DNA of 29,260 bases from an uncultured Bacilli bacterium (GTDB lineage: Bacteria > Bacillota_I > Bacilli_A > RF39 > UBA660), in the NCBI GenBank assembly GCA_934141145.1, contig CAKPCA010000017.1, positions 1 through 29,260 of the forward strand. The letters run 5' to 3'. The notes under the pieces are model-generated. The model was not told where the DNA came from and searched no databases. It saw nothing but the letters and a program-made list of their open reading frames with translations. The position numbers and the translations under genes are program-made. This document shows positions 15,781 to 23,762 of the stretch, one piece after another (within the stretch, counting starts at the first letter, position 1; the number at the start of each line of letters is the position of its first letter).

Positions 15781-16588
15781 CAATATCATCCTCCTCATAA
15801 CTTTCTGCTACAAAAGTTTCAGATTTAGGCATTAACTCATCTAATATCATAAGTTTTAATTCATCTACTGATAAATTATAATTTAGCTTACCACCAACTG
15901 CAAGTGATACTCTACCTGTTTCTTCTGAAACAACTATTGCTAAACAATCTGATTCTTCTGATATACCTATTGCAGCTCTATGTCTAGTACCAAGTCTTTT
16001 ACTAAATTTCATATCAACAGTTGTTGGAAAAACAGCTCCTGCACAAGAAATTTTATCACCTTGAATTATTACACCACCATCATGAAGTGGATTATCTGGA
16101 AAAAATATTGCACATAATAATTCATTAGATATTTGTGCATAGATTTGTTTTGCTTTTTCAATATATTCTGAAAGTGGAGTATCTCTTTCAATAACAATAA
16201 GCGCACCTATTCTATTTTTTCTTAAATAATCAACTGCAACACCAATTTCAGATACTAATTTTTCTCTTTCAGTAACAGTCAATACCTTATGTCTACCAAG
16301 TAATTTACTTTTTCCAAGTTGTTCTAATACATTACGTATTTCTGGTTGGAAAATAATTATTATAGCTAAAGGTCCCCAAGCAATTATATATTCAAATAAT
16401 AATCCAACAGTTACAAGTCCAAAGAAATCACTTATAAGTTTGATTACAACTATTGCTAAAATCCCCTTAAATAACATAGAAAACTTAACATTTTTTCTAA
16501 TATTTTTTAGTACATTATATAATAGTACCCATACAATACATATATCAATTATTTTTTTAAATATAGTCCAAAAATTTTCAAAAGTCAT
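15767..16588 (-). CDS. cdaA: Diadenylate cyclase CdaA
   Basis: Makes cyclic di-AMP from two ATP; this messenger controls potassium and osmolyte balance and wall integrity. Three N-terminal membrane helices (about 13-27, 38-58 and 63-81) precede the DAC domain (about 100-250). The catalytic motif reads HDGGVII (D170 G171 G172; many relatives have DGA) and the second motif is GTRHRAAIG (R202-H203-R204). SEETG follows. The length of 273 is standard. It lies between a lipoprotein gene (9-base gap) and cdaR (overlap). Confidence 0.95.
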   Translation of the reverse strand: MTFENFWTIFKKIIDICIVWVLLYNVLKNIRKNVKFSMLFKGILAIVVIKLISDFFGLVTVGLLFEYIIAWGPLAIIIIFQPEIRNVLEQLGKSKLLGRHKVLTVTEREKLVSEIGVAVDYLRKNRIGALIVIERDTPLSEYIEKAKQIYAQISNELLCAIFFPDNPLHDGGVIIQGDKISCAGAVFPTTVDMKFSKRLGTRHRAAIGISEESDCLAIVVSEETGRVSLAVGGKLNYNLSVDELKLMILDELMPKSETFVAESYEEDDIDEID

Positions 16589-16597
16589 AATTTCCTC

Positions 16598-17302
16598 CTA
16601 AACAACATTGTTCTTTTTATTCTTAACTAAAACAATACTTACTAATGCAATAATAAATATTACTATTACACCAACTATGATATACCAATATTCAAAATTA
16701 TATTTTTTATCATTTATTGTAACATTTACTTTATCTTTAATCTTATCTTCTTTATATGTAAGTTTTATACTTTTTAACTCTTCTTCCTTTTTAAAACTCC
16801 ATTTATATTCTTTTTTGCTCACTTCAGTAGCGTTACTATCAGTAACTTCAAATGGAAGTTTTATTATAACATCTATATTATCATATATAGGTGTGGAAGG
16901 TGAATCACCACCAAGTTTAACCTTTTGATCAATTGTAATAGTTACATTATCACCATCTTTAATAATAACAGGTTTATCAAATATATCACTATTAAATTTA
17001 CTAGTAAAGTCATTCAAATCATCATATGCTGCGGATGAAGTTACTATAGTATTAGTTCCCTCTTCCTTAGTTGACATAGAATACCTTGAAATATCAGTTG
17101 TAAACATATTTGCAACATAGTTTATAGCTTGAGTCCCTTTTAATTTTGTTCTAGATTCTAATCTTTTAGTCATTTCTGTCGCAACTATTGTTTCATTAAT
17201 AGAAGAATCTTCATTTAATGATAACGTATACTGAACTGAACAACCAGAAGCTAATATTACAAATATAAAAACTAAAAAAATTTTAATAATATTCTTATTC
17301 AT
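16598..17302 (-). CDS. Membrane-anchored lipoprotein, LppM-like (DUF3153 type)
   Basis: A 234-residue exported protein. The signal peptide ends in a lipobox (FVILASGC, cysteine at about residue 21) for lipid attachment. The extracellular part begins VQYTLSLNEDSSINETI, the usual LppM/DUF3153 opening. The C-terminus has a membrane helix (WYIIVGVIVIFIIALVSIVLV) and a basic KNKKNN tail, so the protein would be held at both ends. It is first gene of a unit with cdaA and cdaR, which suggests a link to envelope sensing with cyclic di-AMP, but that is inference. Confidence 0.72.
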   Translation of the reverse strand: MNKNIIKIFLVFIFVILASGCSVQYTLSLNEDSSINETIVATEMTKRLESRTKLKGTQAINYVANMFTTDISRYSMSTKEEGTNTIVTSSAAYDDLNDFTSKFNSDIFDKPVIIKDGDNVTITIDQKVKLGGDSPSTPIYDNIDVIIKLPFEVTDSNATEVSKKEYKWSFKKEEELKSIKLTYKEDKIKDKVNVTINDKKYNFEYWYIIVGVIVIFIIALVSIVLVKNKKNNVV

Positions 17303-17325
17303 AATTCACCTACTAGTACTATAAA

Positions 17326-17334
17326 ATTATATCA
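17326..17334 (-). promoter_or_regulatory. Extended -10 promoter of lipoprotein-cdaA-cdaR
   Basis: On the minus strand ATGATATAAT (TGA plus TATAAT) lies 23 bases before the start of the lipoprotein gene. The -35 position (TATCAA) is poor. Confidence 0.6.
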
Positions 17335-17374
17335 TATATTTATAAATTTTGATATAAAAATTACAACTTAAAAT

Positions 17375-17402
17375 TAAAAAAGAAAACAAACATTTTGTTT
17401 TC
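17375..17402 (-). terminator. Rho-independent terminator after the acidic membrane protein gene
   Basis: A perfect nine-base-pair stem GAAAACAAA / TTTGTTTTC with a three-base loop is followed by six T on the minus strand, 12 bases after the stop of the gene ending at 17414. Confidence 0.8.
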
Positions 17403-17413
17403 CCTTATAATAA

Positions 17414-18229
17414 CTAGAAAATATTAGTATAATTATCTTCCTCATCATTATCAGTATTATTTACACTATTTAATTTTTTCATAATACTATCAAGTTCATC
17501 ATCTATTGAATTAGTTTTATTTTCTTCTGTTTTAACATTTTCATTTGCATTAACATCTAAATCTATATTTAATGGAGCAGGTTCTTCTTTCTTTTCATCA
17601 TCAAATAATATTTCTGATAAAGATAAATCATTTTTGTATTCATTATTATCATCTTTTTCATTTTTTATATCAATAGGTATTATGTTTTCAGCAGGAGTTA
17701 TTTCTTGCATATTCATACCTAAATCTAACGGAACATTAATATCATCAACAATACCATTATCACTAGCATTATTAACATTATTTATTTCATCTGTTTTTAA
17801 ATCTTCTTGCTTATTTTCATCTAAATTCAATGGATTTGCATTATCATTTATAAAGTTTTCAAATTCACTAGGATTATTTTCTTCTATATCCTCTTTTATA
17901 TTTTCTTCCTTTATTTCTTTATCTACATTATCATTAAAAACTAGATTTTGTGGTTCTTCTTGCTTTTCAGAAGGTTGATTTTCTTTACTATCTTTTGATA
18001 AAACACTCACTTCTTTTTTATCAATTGCCTCATCTATTATATCTTTTTTAATATTTTCTGGTACCTGATCTTTATTCTTTATATCTTTTCTAACTCTTTT
18101 TGATTTTACACTATTATCTATCAAGTATCCAATTAATACAAATATTAAAAATATACATATACCTATCAAAATATTTGTATTTTCATTTATAAAAGTCATT
18201 ACTACATCTAAAATTTTATTCATATCCAT
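17414..18229 (-). CDS. Single-pass membrane protein with long acidic, low-complexity tail
   Basis: I do not recognise a family. The 271 residues comprise a membrane helix near the start (about residues 19-38, ILIGICIFLIFVLIGYLID), a short basic segment KSKRVRKDIKNK and then about 220 residues rich in Asn, Asp, Glu and Lys with no predicted fold. A short motif recurs three times in the tail: NPLNLDENKQE, VPLDLGMNMQE and APLNIDLDVN. By the positive-inside rule the tail is likely cytoplasmic. It is a single-gene unit with its own promoter and terminator. It could be a scaffold or a division/envelope tether, but this is speculation. Confidence 0.7.
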   Translation of the reverse strand: MDMNKILDVVMTFINENTNILIGICIFLIFVLIGYLIDNSVKSKRVRKDIKNKDQVPENIKKDIIDEAIDKKEVSVLSKDSKENQPSEKQEEPQNLVFNDNVDKEIKEENIKEDIEENNPSEFENFINDNANPLNLDENKQEDLKTDEINNVNNASDNGIVDDINVPLDLGMNMQEITPAENIIPIDIKNEKDDNNEYKNDLSLSEILFDDEKKEEPAPLNIDLDVNANENVKTEENKTNSIDDELDSIMKKLNSVNNTDNDEEDNYTNIF

Positions 18230-18272
18230 AATATAAACCCACTCTTTCTATCCTTTTATTCATTATGTAATC

Positions 18273-18301
18273 ATTTTAGCATCTTTTAATATTTTTTTCA
18301 A
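18273..18301 (-). promoter_or_regulatory. Promoter of the acidic membrane protein gene
   Basis: On the minus strand TTGAAA (18296-18301) and TAAAAT (18273-18278) lie 17 bases apart, and TGC directly before the -10 makes it also an extended -10. Confidence 0.7.
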
Positions 18302-18320
18302 TATAATTTAAAAAATATGC

Positions 18321-18350
18321 AAAAAAAGAAGAGATTACATATACTCTTCC
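18321..18350 (-). terminator. Rho-independent terminator after nrdG
   Basis: The stem GAAGAG / CTCTTC with a ten-base loop that contains the nrdG stop codon is followed by seven T on the minus strand. Confidence 0.72.
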
Positions 18351-18862
18351 ATTAATATTACTTTATTTTGCCTTAAACTTTCTTGAACATTTATTATTCT
18401 TTGATTACTAGAACCTCTAAATTTTAATTTAAAATTTTTAAGTGCTAATACAAATTTGCCATCAACTAAAACGTCTATGTAAGAAAGTATTTCTTTTGTT
18501 TCATCATATTCTTTCATCATACGAGATACTATATCTTTATCAAAAAGATAACCAGAGAATGCCCAAATAGTTTTATTAGGACATTCTTTTTTTATTCTTC
18601 TTAATAAATTTAATATACCTTGTTGATTAATATGCTCAAAAGGTTCTCCACCCAAAAGAGTTATACCTGAAACAAAATCATTTTTTAAATATTCAATAAT
18701 TCTATTTTCTTCTTGTTCAGTGAAAGGTTTACCATAATGAAAATCCCATGCATCTTCATTAAAGCATCCCTCACAATGATGTGTACATCCACTTACAAAC
18801 AGAGAAATTCTAACACCAGGACCATTAGCTACATCATATTCTTTTATATCTGCGTAGTACAT
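18335..18862 (-). CDS. nrdG: Anaerobic ribonucleotide reductase activating protein NrdG
   Basis: Radical-SAM enzyme that generates the glycyl radical on NrdD. The cluster motif CTHHCEGC gives C26, C30 and C33 for the 4Fe-4S cluster. NGPGVRISLFVSGC precedes it and TLLGGEPFEH (SAM contact) follows near residue 70. The 175 residues are normal. It starts 7 bases after the nrdD stop; a TAGGA sequence overlapping that stop serves as ribosome binding site. Confidence 0.96.
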   Translation of the reverse strand: MYYADIKEYDVANGPGVRISLFVSGCTHHCEGCFNEDAWDFHYGKPFTEQEENRIIEYLKNDFVSGITLLGGEPFEHINQQGILNLLRRIKKECPNKTIWAFSGYLFDKDIVSRMMKEYDETKEILSYIDVLVDGKFVLALKNFKLKFRGSSNQRIINVQESLRQNKVILMEEYM

Positions 18863-18869
18863 AACAATC

Positions 18870-20996
18870 CTATAAATGAGTTACCCTAGCTTTAATTTCT
18901 TTAGTTTTACCTTCATTCCAGAAATTTTCACCTAAATAACCACATGTTCTTCTTGTAACATTCATTTTTGAATGATCTTTATTACCACAATTTGGGCATT
19001 CCCATTCATTATCATCATTTATTATAATTTCACCATCAAATCCACAAACATGACAATAATCAGATTTAGTATTAAATTCAGCATATTGAATATTGTTATA
19101 AATAAATTTAATTAGTTCTTTTAATGCATCTAAATTCTTTTCCATATTTGGAATTTCAACATATGAAATACATCCACCTGAAGAAATTGGTTGGAATTGA
19201 CTTTCAAATTTTAATTTACTAAATGCATCTATTTTTTCTCTAACATCTACATGGTATGAATTAGTATAATAACCTTTATCAGTTATATCCTTTATACTAC
19301 CAAATTTTTCTTTATCAATTCTAGCAAATCTATAACATAAGCTTTCTGCTGGTGTACCATAAAGAGCAAATCCAAGACCTGTTTCTTTCTTCCAATCATC
19401 ACAAGCTTTTCTTAAATGATTCATTAATTTTAATGCGAATTTTTCTCCTACAGGGTCAGTATGTGAAACACCTGTTACTAATTTAGTAGCTTCATAAACG
19501 CCAATATACCCTAATGATAATGTTGAATAACCACCTTTTAATAATTTATCAATTTTTTCACCTTTTTCAAGTCTTGCGATGGCACCATATTGCCAGTGAA
19601 CTGGTGATACATCAGATAAAGTGCCTAAAAGTGAATGATGTCTGCACATTAAAGCTTCTTTACATAATTCTAGTCTTTCATCAAGAATTTCAAAATACTT
19701 TTCTTCATTTCCTTCTGCTAATATACCAATTTGAGGTAAATTAATAGATACAACACCTTGATTAAATCTACCTTCCCATTTATAATTACCTTTTTCATCT
19801 TTCCATGGTGATAAGAAGCTTCTGCATCCCATTGGACTAAATACATTACCTTCATATATTTCTTTCATTTTCTTTTCTGAAATATAATCTGGATACATTC
19901 TCTTTGCAGAACATTTACATGCAAGTTCAGTTAAATAATCATATTTACCACCTTGAAGAGAATTACTTTCAGTAAGTACATAAACAAGTTTTGGAAATGC
20001 AGGAGTTACATAAACGCCTTTTTCATTTTTAATTCCTACATATCTTTGTCTTATGATTTCTTCAATAATCATAGCATTTTCTTCAACATATGGATCTTTT
20101 TCATCCAAATATAAAAATAGTGTTACGAATGGAGACTGTCCATTTGTAGTCATTAAAGTATTTATTTGATATTGAATAGTTTGAACACCACTTGCAAGTT
20201 CATCTTTTAATCTATCCTTTGCAATCATCTCAATTTGTTTTTCAGTTAAATCTTTTCCATGTTGTTCTTTTAATTTTCTTTTAAACTTATCATAACTTTT
20301 TCTTAAATATTTTCCTAAATGTCTCATATCTACAGATTGTCCACCATATTGATTAGATGCAACTGCTGCTATTATTTGAGTTGTAACTGTACAAGCAACT
20401 TGGAATGATTTTGGACTTTCTATCATTTTACCATTCATTACTGTACCATTATCTAACATATCTTCTATATTTATAAGACAGCAATTAAATATAGGTTGAA
20501 TAAAGTAATCTGCATCATGGAAATGTAATATTCCTTCTTCATGTGCTTTTGATATCTTTTCTGGTAAAAGAATTCTTTTAGTTAAATCTCTTGATACTTC
20601 ACCAGCAATATAATCTCTTTGAGTTGAAGCATATACAGTATTCTTGTTTGAATTTTCTTCAGCAAGTTCTTTGTTTTCATTTTTAATTAATCTTAATATT
20701 GATTCATCTGTTGTATTTGCTTTTCTTACTAATGCCCTATTATATCTATATATAATATACTCTTTAGCTAGATTGAATTTTTTAATTTCCATTAATTTTT
20801 TTTCAATCTCATCTTGAATGTCTTCTACAAGCATTCTTTTCTTTTTTAAATCTTCAATATGTTTAATAATATTTTCAATTTGTCTATCAGAAGCTTGTTC
20901 CTTAGGCTCTACCTCTGCATTTGCTTTTTGAATTGCTACTTTAATTTTTGTTCTGTCATAGTCGATAATACGACCGTCTCTTTTTACTACTTTCAT
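18870..20996 (-). CDS. nrdD: Class III (anaerobic) ribonucleoside-triphosphate reductase NrdD
   Basis: Reduces ribonucleoside triphosphates to deoxy forms under strictly anaerobic conditions using a glycyl radical. The N-terminal ATP-cone (about residues 1-90, VVKRDGRIIDYDRTKIKVAI) senses ATP/dATP. The barrel contains HFHDADYFIQPIFNCCLIN and GCRSFLSPW. A C-terminal zinc ribbon shows CHVCG and CPNCG pairs, and the radical site is RTCGYLG with the glycine at about residue 686. The 708 residues are full length. The only ribonucleotide reductase in the window is this oxygen-sensitive one, consistent with an anaerobe. The promoter region is shared with a divergent Crp/Fnr regulator. Confidence 0.97.
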   Translation of the reverse strand: MKVVKRDGRIIDYDRTKIKVAIQKANAEVEPKEQASDRQIENIIKHIEDLKKKRMLVEDIQDEIEKKLMEIKKFNLAKEYIIYRYNRALVRKANTTDESILRLIKNENKELAEENSNKNTVYASTQRDYIAGEVSRDLTKRILLPEKISKAHEEGILHFHDADYFIQPIFNCCLINIEDMLDNGTVMNGKMIESPKSFQVACTVTTQIIAAVASNQYGGQSVDMRHLGKYLRKSYDKFKRKLKEQHGKDLTEKQIEMIAKDRLKDELASGVQTIQYQINTLMTTNGQSPFVTLFLYLDEKDPYVEENAMIIEEIIRQRYVGIKNEKGVYVTPAFPKLVYVLTESNSLQGGKYDYLTELACKCSAKRMYPDYISEKKMKEIYEGNVFSPMGCRSFLSPWKDEKGNYKWEGRFNQGVVSINLPQIGILAEGNEEKYFEILDERLELCKEALMCRHHSLLGTLSDVSPVHWQYGAIARLEKGEKIDKLLKGGYSTLSLGYIGVYEATKLVTGVSHTDPVGEKFALKLMNHLRKACDDWKKETGLGFALYGTPAESLCYRFARIDKEKFGSIKDITDKGYYTNSYHVDVREKIDAFSKLKFESQFQPISSGGCISYVEIPNMEKNLDALKELIKFIYNNIQYAEFNTKSDYCHVCGFDGEIIINDDNEWECPNCGNKDHSKMNVTRRTCGYLGENFWNEGKTKEIKARVTHL

Positions 20997-21026
20997 ACCT
21001 CATGTTCTCCTATCATTTACAACTTG

Positions 21027-21032
21027 ATTATA
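21027..21032 (-). promoter_or_regulatory. Extended -10 of the nrdD promoter
   Basis: On the minus strand TGC plus TATAAT gives an extended -10. The -35 position (CACCCT) does not resemble TTGACA, as in activator-dependent promoters. The inferred start is near 21020. Confidence 0.6.
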
Positions 21033-21053
21033 GCAGATTATTTTTATTAAGGG

Positions 21054-21069
21054 TGTTGCATTTGCAACA
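21054..21069. promoter_or_regulatory. Palindromic operator TGTTGCATTTGCAACA between nrdD and crp/fnr gene
   Basis: Perfect seven-base arms TGTTGCA / TGCAACA separated by TT. The size and symmetry fit a Crp/Fnr-type dimer site. Its centre (21061.5) is 41.5 bases upstream of the inferred nrdD start, the classic class II activator position. On the other strand its left part supplies the inferred -35 (TTGCAT) of the regulator gene. The candidate binding protein is the neighbouring regulator. Confidence 0.7.
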
Positions 21070-21084
21070 AAAATGAAATATAAT
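21056..21084 (+). promoter_or_regulatory. Promoter of the Crp/Fnr regulator gene
   Basis: TATAAT (21079-21084) lies 17 bases after TTGCAT (21056-21061). The -35 is inside the palindromic operator, so binding there should block this promoter (autorepression). Confidence 0.6.
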
Positions 21085-21122
21085 TATTTTAATAATTTTA
21101 TTATTTTTGGGAGGCCTTATAA

Positions 21123-21755
21123 ATGAACGAAATAGCACTATTTAATGGTATTGAAAATAAAGATGTAAAGAGTATGTTAAACTGTTTTAATGCAACAACC
21201 ATTAGTTATAAGAACGGCACAACAATTATTTCTAATTTAGCAAATACAGGTGCAATTGGAATTATATATGAAGGAAGTGCTAACTTAATAAAAATAGACT
21301 ACAATGGAAATAGAACTATTATTGAAAAATTAGAAAGAGGATCTATTTTTGGAGAAGTATTTTTACCAAATAGCGATGAATTATCAATAGTCGCAACAGA
21401 TAACTGTACTGTAATATCATTTGATTATGAACACATTACAAGAAGATGTAAAAAATCATGTCCTTATCATAGTAAATTAATTGATAACATGATTCAAATA
21501 CTTGCAGATAAAATAGTAAATATGAATAATAGGATTGATATTCTTACAAAAAAAACAATAAGAGAAAAATTACTTGAATATTTCAAAACAATTGAAAAAG
21601 AAAAATTATCAAAGACTTTTAAATTAAATCTTAACTTTACTGAACTTGCAGATTACTTTGGCGTTGATAGAAGTGCCTTAATGAGAGAAATTAAAAATTT
21701 GAAAAATGAAGGGTTTATTGAAACGAAAGGTAATAGAATAACTTTATTATATTAA
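21123..21755 (+). CDS. Crp/Fnr-family transcriptional regulator
   Basis: A 210-residue regulator with an N-terminal cyclic-nucleotide-type beta barrel (about residues 8-110, with GIIYEGSANLIKID and GSIFGEVF), a dimer helix (about 115-145) and a C-terminal winged helix with recognition region ELADYFGVDRSALMREIKNLK (about 174-194). It has cysteines at 21, 95, 109 and 113, the last two as C-x3-C before the dimer helix. That is not the classical Fnr N-terminal cluster, so a redox or metal sensor is possible but unproven. It is divergent from nrdD. The stop overlaps that of the convergent downstream gene by 4 bases. GGGAGG gives strong translation. Confidence 0.9.
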   Translation: MNEIALFNGIENKDVKSMLNCFNATTISYKNGTTIISNLANTGAIGIIYEGSANLIKIDYNGNRTIIEKLERGSIFGEVFLPNSDELSIVATDNCTVISFDYEHITRRCKKSCPYHSKLIDNMIQILADKIVNMNNRIDILTKKTIREKLLEYFKTIEKEKLSKTFKLNLNFTELADYFGVDRSALMREIKNLKNEGFIETKGNRITLLY

Positions 21756-22261
21756 AATATCTTTGCCTTTGATAAAAGTGTTATTATTAAATCAACAATA
21801 AAAAGCACACAAAAAATATATGTTACAAAGTTTGGAATTTTATTTACTATCTTATCCATCCAAGGCTTTATAAGATATATAAATACTACAGACAATATAC
21901 CCCAGACACATGATATATCAAGTGCAATATACTTTCCTAAATGGTATTTATGATTTGAATAATTCCAATAAGATTTGTGAAATATAAATTCAAGTAAATA
22001 ACCACCAATTAATTCTATTATGGTAAGTATTATTGTTACTACAATTAAATATATTAATATTTCTAAAAATTTAGATAATTTTAGTTTTCTAAATATAATT
22101 CTAGACGTAAAAATCATAATTATAACGCCTAAGCCATATACAGGCGTCCAATAACCATATAAAAATCCACTTTCTATATTCCAACCGCATATTAAACCCA
22201 TTACTGTTTCTAATAAATGCCCAAATAAAGCAAAAATAAAAAAATAATTTAAATAATACAT
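21752..22261 (-). CDS. Small integral membrane protein, CmpB-like putative ABC transporter permease family
   Basis: From the ATG at 22261 this has 169 residues and about five membrane helices. The conserved opening FGHLLETVMGLICGW and the GFLYGYWTPVYGLGV segment match the family annotated as putative ABC transporter permease (ABC_trans_CmpB type). No ATPase gene is nearby, so the transporter label rests on family naming only. An AGGTGA site lies five bases before the chosen ATG; the GTG at 22270 would overlap it. It follows the carboxypeptidase gene closely and is probably cotranscribed with it. Confidence 0.75.
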   Translation of the reverse strand: MYYLNYFFIFALFGHLLETVMGLICGWNIESGFLYGYWTPVYGLGVIIMIFTSRIIFRKLKLSKFLEILIYLIVVTIILTIIELIGGYLLEFIFHKSYWNYSNHKYHLGKYIALDISCVWGILSVVFIYLIKPWMDKIVNKIPNFVTYIFCVLFIVDLIITLLSKAKIF

Positions 22262-22288
22262 AATATTCACCTATTATATTATTTACAA

Positions 22289-23467
22289 TTATTTTTTTCT
22301 TATTCTAATAATGCTTATTACCAAAATTATAATAATTAAAATCAAAGTCAATTGAACAATGTTCTCTTTTATAAAGAAAAGTAAATCAAACTTTACATCT
22401 TTAGGTGCATAAACATTAGTTTTATATAATATTTCGTTGTTATATAGAATGTAATATGTTCCTATTTTGTCATCTTGTTTAACACCCTTTTTCAATAATG
22501 TATCACCATCATATTTATATATCAAATCATCTTTTGTTATATCATTTTTTAAATACATAGTAACATCATCAAAAGATTTAATATTATATTCTTTACCATA
22601 TACTGTTTTTACTTTTACTACAGTGTCGTTTTTATTTAATATTTCTTTATAACTATAATTTTTAAAAAAGTATTCATAAATTTTTTTAGAATCTTTTATA
22701 TTTTGCATAGGATCATCTTTAGGTGCGCCAATAGTAACAAGTAAATAACCTATATTATTGTATTTTGCTATACTTGCAAGACATAATCCTGCCTTACTTG
22801 TATAACCTGTTTTGGCACCTATCACATAATTATTTTCATCAGTATTTATTCTTTTTAATGGACCATCCATAATATATTTGCCATTTTCATAATGTTCTGT
22901 TTCAAAAACTTCTCTAAACTTCTTATTCTTAAATGCATATTTTAATAAGATTGCAACATCTTTTGCAGTAGAATAATGTTTTTCACTTTCTATACCAATA
23001 GTATTTGAAAAACTAGTATTATACATACCTAATTTTTTTGCTTTATTATTCATAAGTGATACAAAGTTATTAATAGAACCACTTATACTAATTGCAAGTA
23101 TATTAGTCGCATCCGCACCCGATTTTAAAAGAGTCCCATAAAGTAAATCATTATATGTTACAGCATCACCAACTTTAAAACCTGCAACTGATAAATCATT
23201 TGTAACATCTTTTAACATGTCACTAGTTATTAAAACACTTTTATTATAATCATCAATATTTTCAATAGAAACAATAGCAGTCATTATTTTTGTTAAACTT
23301 GCTATATTAACCCTATCATTTGAATTTTTTTCATATATTACCTCATCATCATTTAAATTGTACATTATTATATTTTTAGATAATACTCCTTCTATTTCTT
23401 CCGCATGTACATTAAAACAAATAAAAAAAGTAAATATAATCAATAAGTATTTAACTATTCTTTTCAT
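22289..23467 (-). CDS. D-alanyl-D-alanine carboxypeptidase (serine-type, PBP)
   Basis: Low-molecular-weight penicillin-binding protein that trims the terminal D-alanine of peptidoglycan stem peptides. It has an N-terminal signal peptide (to about residue 22, ending VHA), the active-site SLTK (S57-K60), a second motif SGA (116-118; many relatives have SxN) and KTG (219-221). A C-terminal beta domain and then a membrane helix (about 366-388, with IRIRKK tail) follow. The C-terminal anchor is a full helix rather than the amphipathic helix of DacA. Length 392. The SGA variant of the second motif occurs in some Firmicutes members. Confidence 0.92.
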   Translation of the reverse strand: MKRIVKYLLIIFTFFICFNVHAEEIEGVLSKNIIMYNLNDDEVIYEKNSNDRVNIASLTKIMTAIVSIENIDDYNKSVLITSDMLKDVTNDLSVAGFKVGDAVTYNDLLYGTLLKSGADATNILAISISGSINNFVSLMNNKAKKLGMYNTSFSNTIGIESEKHYSTAKDVAILLKYAFKNKKFREVFETEHYENGKYIMDGPLKRINTDENNYVIGAKTGYTSKAGLCLASIAKYNNIGYLLVTIGAPKDDPMQNIKDSKKIYEYFFKNYSYKEILNKNDTVVKVKTVYGKEYNIKSFDDVTMYLKNDITKDDLIYKYDGDTLLKKGVKQDDKIGTYYILYNNEILYKTNVYAPKDVKFDLLFFIKENIVQLTLILIIIILVISIIRIRKK

Positions 23468-23486
23468 TTATATTCTCCTACTATAT

Positions 23487-23495
23487 ATTATATCA
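23487..23495 (-). promoter_or_regulatory. Extended -10 promoter of the carboxypeptidase gene
   Basis: On the minus strand TTGATATAAT (TGA plus TATAAT) lies about 20 bases before the start; there is no good -35. Confidence 0.55.
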
Positions 23496-23552
23496 AATAT
23501 GTGAATAATTTTAACCAAAAAGTTAATAATATTTATGAAAGGAAGAAATATT

Positions 23553-23750
23553 ATGGAAAAAGTACCAACTATAATTTCAACTAAAGATTTATCTTATATA
23601 TGTGATATGTTTAATTGGAATTTTACTATGGCAAAAAAAGCTCTATGCTATAGCAAAGAAGTAAATGATGAAGAAATATCTAATGAGTTTAATAGTATAT
23701 ATTTTATGCATAAACAGATTATGGAAGAATTAATTAATATTTTAAGATGA
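23553..23750 (+). CDS. Small coat-associated-like protein
   Basis: A 65-residue protein reading MEKVPTIISTKDLSYICDMF, then NWNFTMAKKALCYSKEVNDEEI. It resembles small helical proteins that accompany coat-F proteins in Clostridia, but I recall this only loosely. Two helices are predicted with a hydrophobic pattern and no signal peptide. The ATG at 23553 follows GGAAG by seven bases; the ATG at 23535 would place that site inside the gene. It is 12 bases upstream of the coat-F-like gene and clearly in one operon. TGA is the stop. Confidence 0.65.
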   Translation: MEKVPTIISTKDLSYICDMFNWNFTMAKKALCYSKEVNDEEISNEFNSIYFMHKQIMEELINILR

Positions 23751-23762
23751 AAGGAGAAAAAT

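Noticed and set aside
17634..17978. 114-codon hydrophobic plus-strand frame within the acidic membrane protein gene
   Set aside because: Antisense of an Asp/Glu/Asn-rich low-complexity sequence always gives Ser/Phe/Leu-rich hydrophobic frames; no start signals.
23511..23526. Inverted repeat TTAAC-N6-GTTAA between the carboxypeptidase and coat genes
   Set aside because: Five-base A/T-rich arms are expected often by chance in this composition and do not match the longer fic operator arms.
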